From: FEN-1297 sp963834015
GTDB taxonomy: Bacteria; Bacteroidota; Ignavibacteria; Ignavibacteriales; Ignavibacteriaceae
NCBI GenBank assembly: GCA_963834015.1
Contig: CAWIAG010000003.1
Span: 620,001-684,000 of the forward strand
Direction: 5' to 3'
Length of the DNA stretch: 64,000 nt
Part shown: positions 63,616 to 64,000 of the stretch, piece by piece
How the letters are laid out: every line of letters starts with the position of its first letter
How positions within the stretch are numbered: the first letter of the stretch is position 1
Translations under genes and position numbers: made by a program
Notes under the pieces: generated by a model
What the model was told of the DNA's origin: nothing
The model's input: the letters and a program-made list of their open reading frames with translations, nothing else
Databases searched by the model: none

Positions 63616-64000
63616 AAAAATTCCCAATTTATACTTAGATATTTAGTTTTAAATTATTAGATAAACTCTTTTCATTGCCGCTTAATTTTTAGTTGGTTTA
63701 TTTTTCCTCTTTTATTGTTCTGTTTTTTGTATAGACGCAGGGTAGATTAACGAAGTTCCAATGATTGCCAAAAGACAATCTAATTATGGGGAATAGGAAA
63801 TATTTGAAGGATATCGTATATGAGATAAAAATATTAATAATGCAGATCAGGTTTACCGATTCCCAAAATCCCCCATAAAAAAACCGGGTAAAGCTGCGGA
63901 ATTTCGTAATTTGAAATATTGACTGCATTTCCCTCGATAGGCGCTATAGTATTGTGCCCTTCCCTCGTTCTAAAATTTATAGTAGGGACTCTTCGAAGCC
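63616..64000. other. intergenic to right edge, nothing supported
   Basis: 385 bases. An open frame on the minus strand at 63698-63928 has no family likeness, odd composition and no clear ribosome binding site. I do not call it a gene. Confidence 0.5.

Noticed and set aside
63698..63928. 76-aa minus-strand frame at right edge
   Set aside because: No family likeness or translation signal.
1..64000. CRISPR arrays, rRNA genes, riboswitches, complete prophage
   Set aside because: No regularly spaced repeats, rRNA-like segments, conserved riboswitch cores or phage structural genes were noticed on either strand.

Overview
The window is AT-rich and reads as a chromosome of an Ignavibacteria-type member of the Bacteroidota/Chlorobi lineage. 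This rests on a secreted protein ending in an NYPNPFNPST-type sorting domain (20868-21680), two SusC/FepA-like TonB receptors, a DUF2723/TMEM260-like membrane protein, and a kdp locus with a sigma-54 regulator and a BBP2-type porin. The lineage call is an inference from gene families, not from a marker gene.

Region 1 (1-18.6 kb). The 3' end of a TonB receptor is followed by a tRNA-Ser(GCU) gene. Its last 18 bases recur at 18522-18539 and bracket an island of about 18 kb. The island holds a SIR2-like gene remnant, a frameshifted HNH endonuclease gene, an unknown 287-residue protein, a nested pair of transposable elements, and a five-gene block hsdR-hsdM-hsdS-NA37-RSH (type I restriction-modification, a 37-kDa nucleoid-associated-like protein and a RelA/SpoT-type alarmone synthetase). 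A translationally coupled RRM-protein/metallo-beta-lactamase pair closes it. The nested elements are an IS21-family element (2991-9003, 5-bp target duplication) whose istB is split exactly in the Walker A codons by a recombinase-in-trio (RIT) element (about 3460-6927). No dedicated island integrase is visible. A degenerate tRNA-Ser relic follows the right boundary.

Region 2 (18.8-38.7 kb). Ordinary chromosomal genes: VOC protein, single-heme outer-membrane barrel, sorting-domain secreted protein, methyltransferases, DinB protein, ArsR plus Old Yellow Enzyme, YdeI-like protein, LytTR response regulator, REC-histidine kinase, a TetR-TolC-HlyD-ABC2-ABC2 export operon lacking an ATPase, and an NtrC-type regulator. 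Two genes here (LCM methyltransferase, SDR) are broken.

Region 3 (38.7-52.1 kb). A potassium uptake locus with two full-length kdpA genes. Each is preceded by a minus-strand paralogous hypothetical gene carrying a sigma-54-like promoter at nearly the same distance from its start codon. The second kdpA lies in an operon: 31-aa membrane peptide, kdpF, kdpA, kdpB, an unusually long kdpC, porin, then a HAMP/PAS histidine kinase. No kdpD or kdpE is present.

Region 4 (52.1-64 kb). A decaying chemotaxis locus (cheW with an internal deletion, and a receptor gene with an in-frame stop plus a frameshift) is followed by an EamA transporter, a TonB receptor, a MATE transporter, a small membrane protein and the DUF2723 protein, all on the minus strand.

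Four separate one-base frameshifts that each restore a family-like reading frame when corrected run through the window. Some could be assembly errors in A/T runs, so calls of pseudogene carry that caveat.
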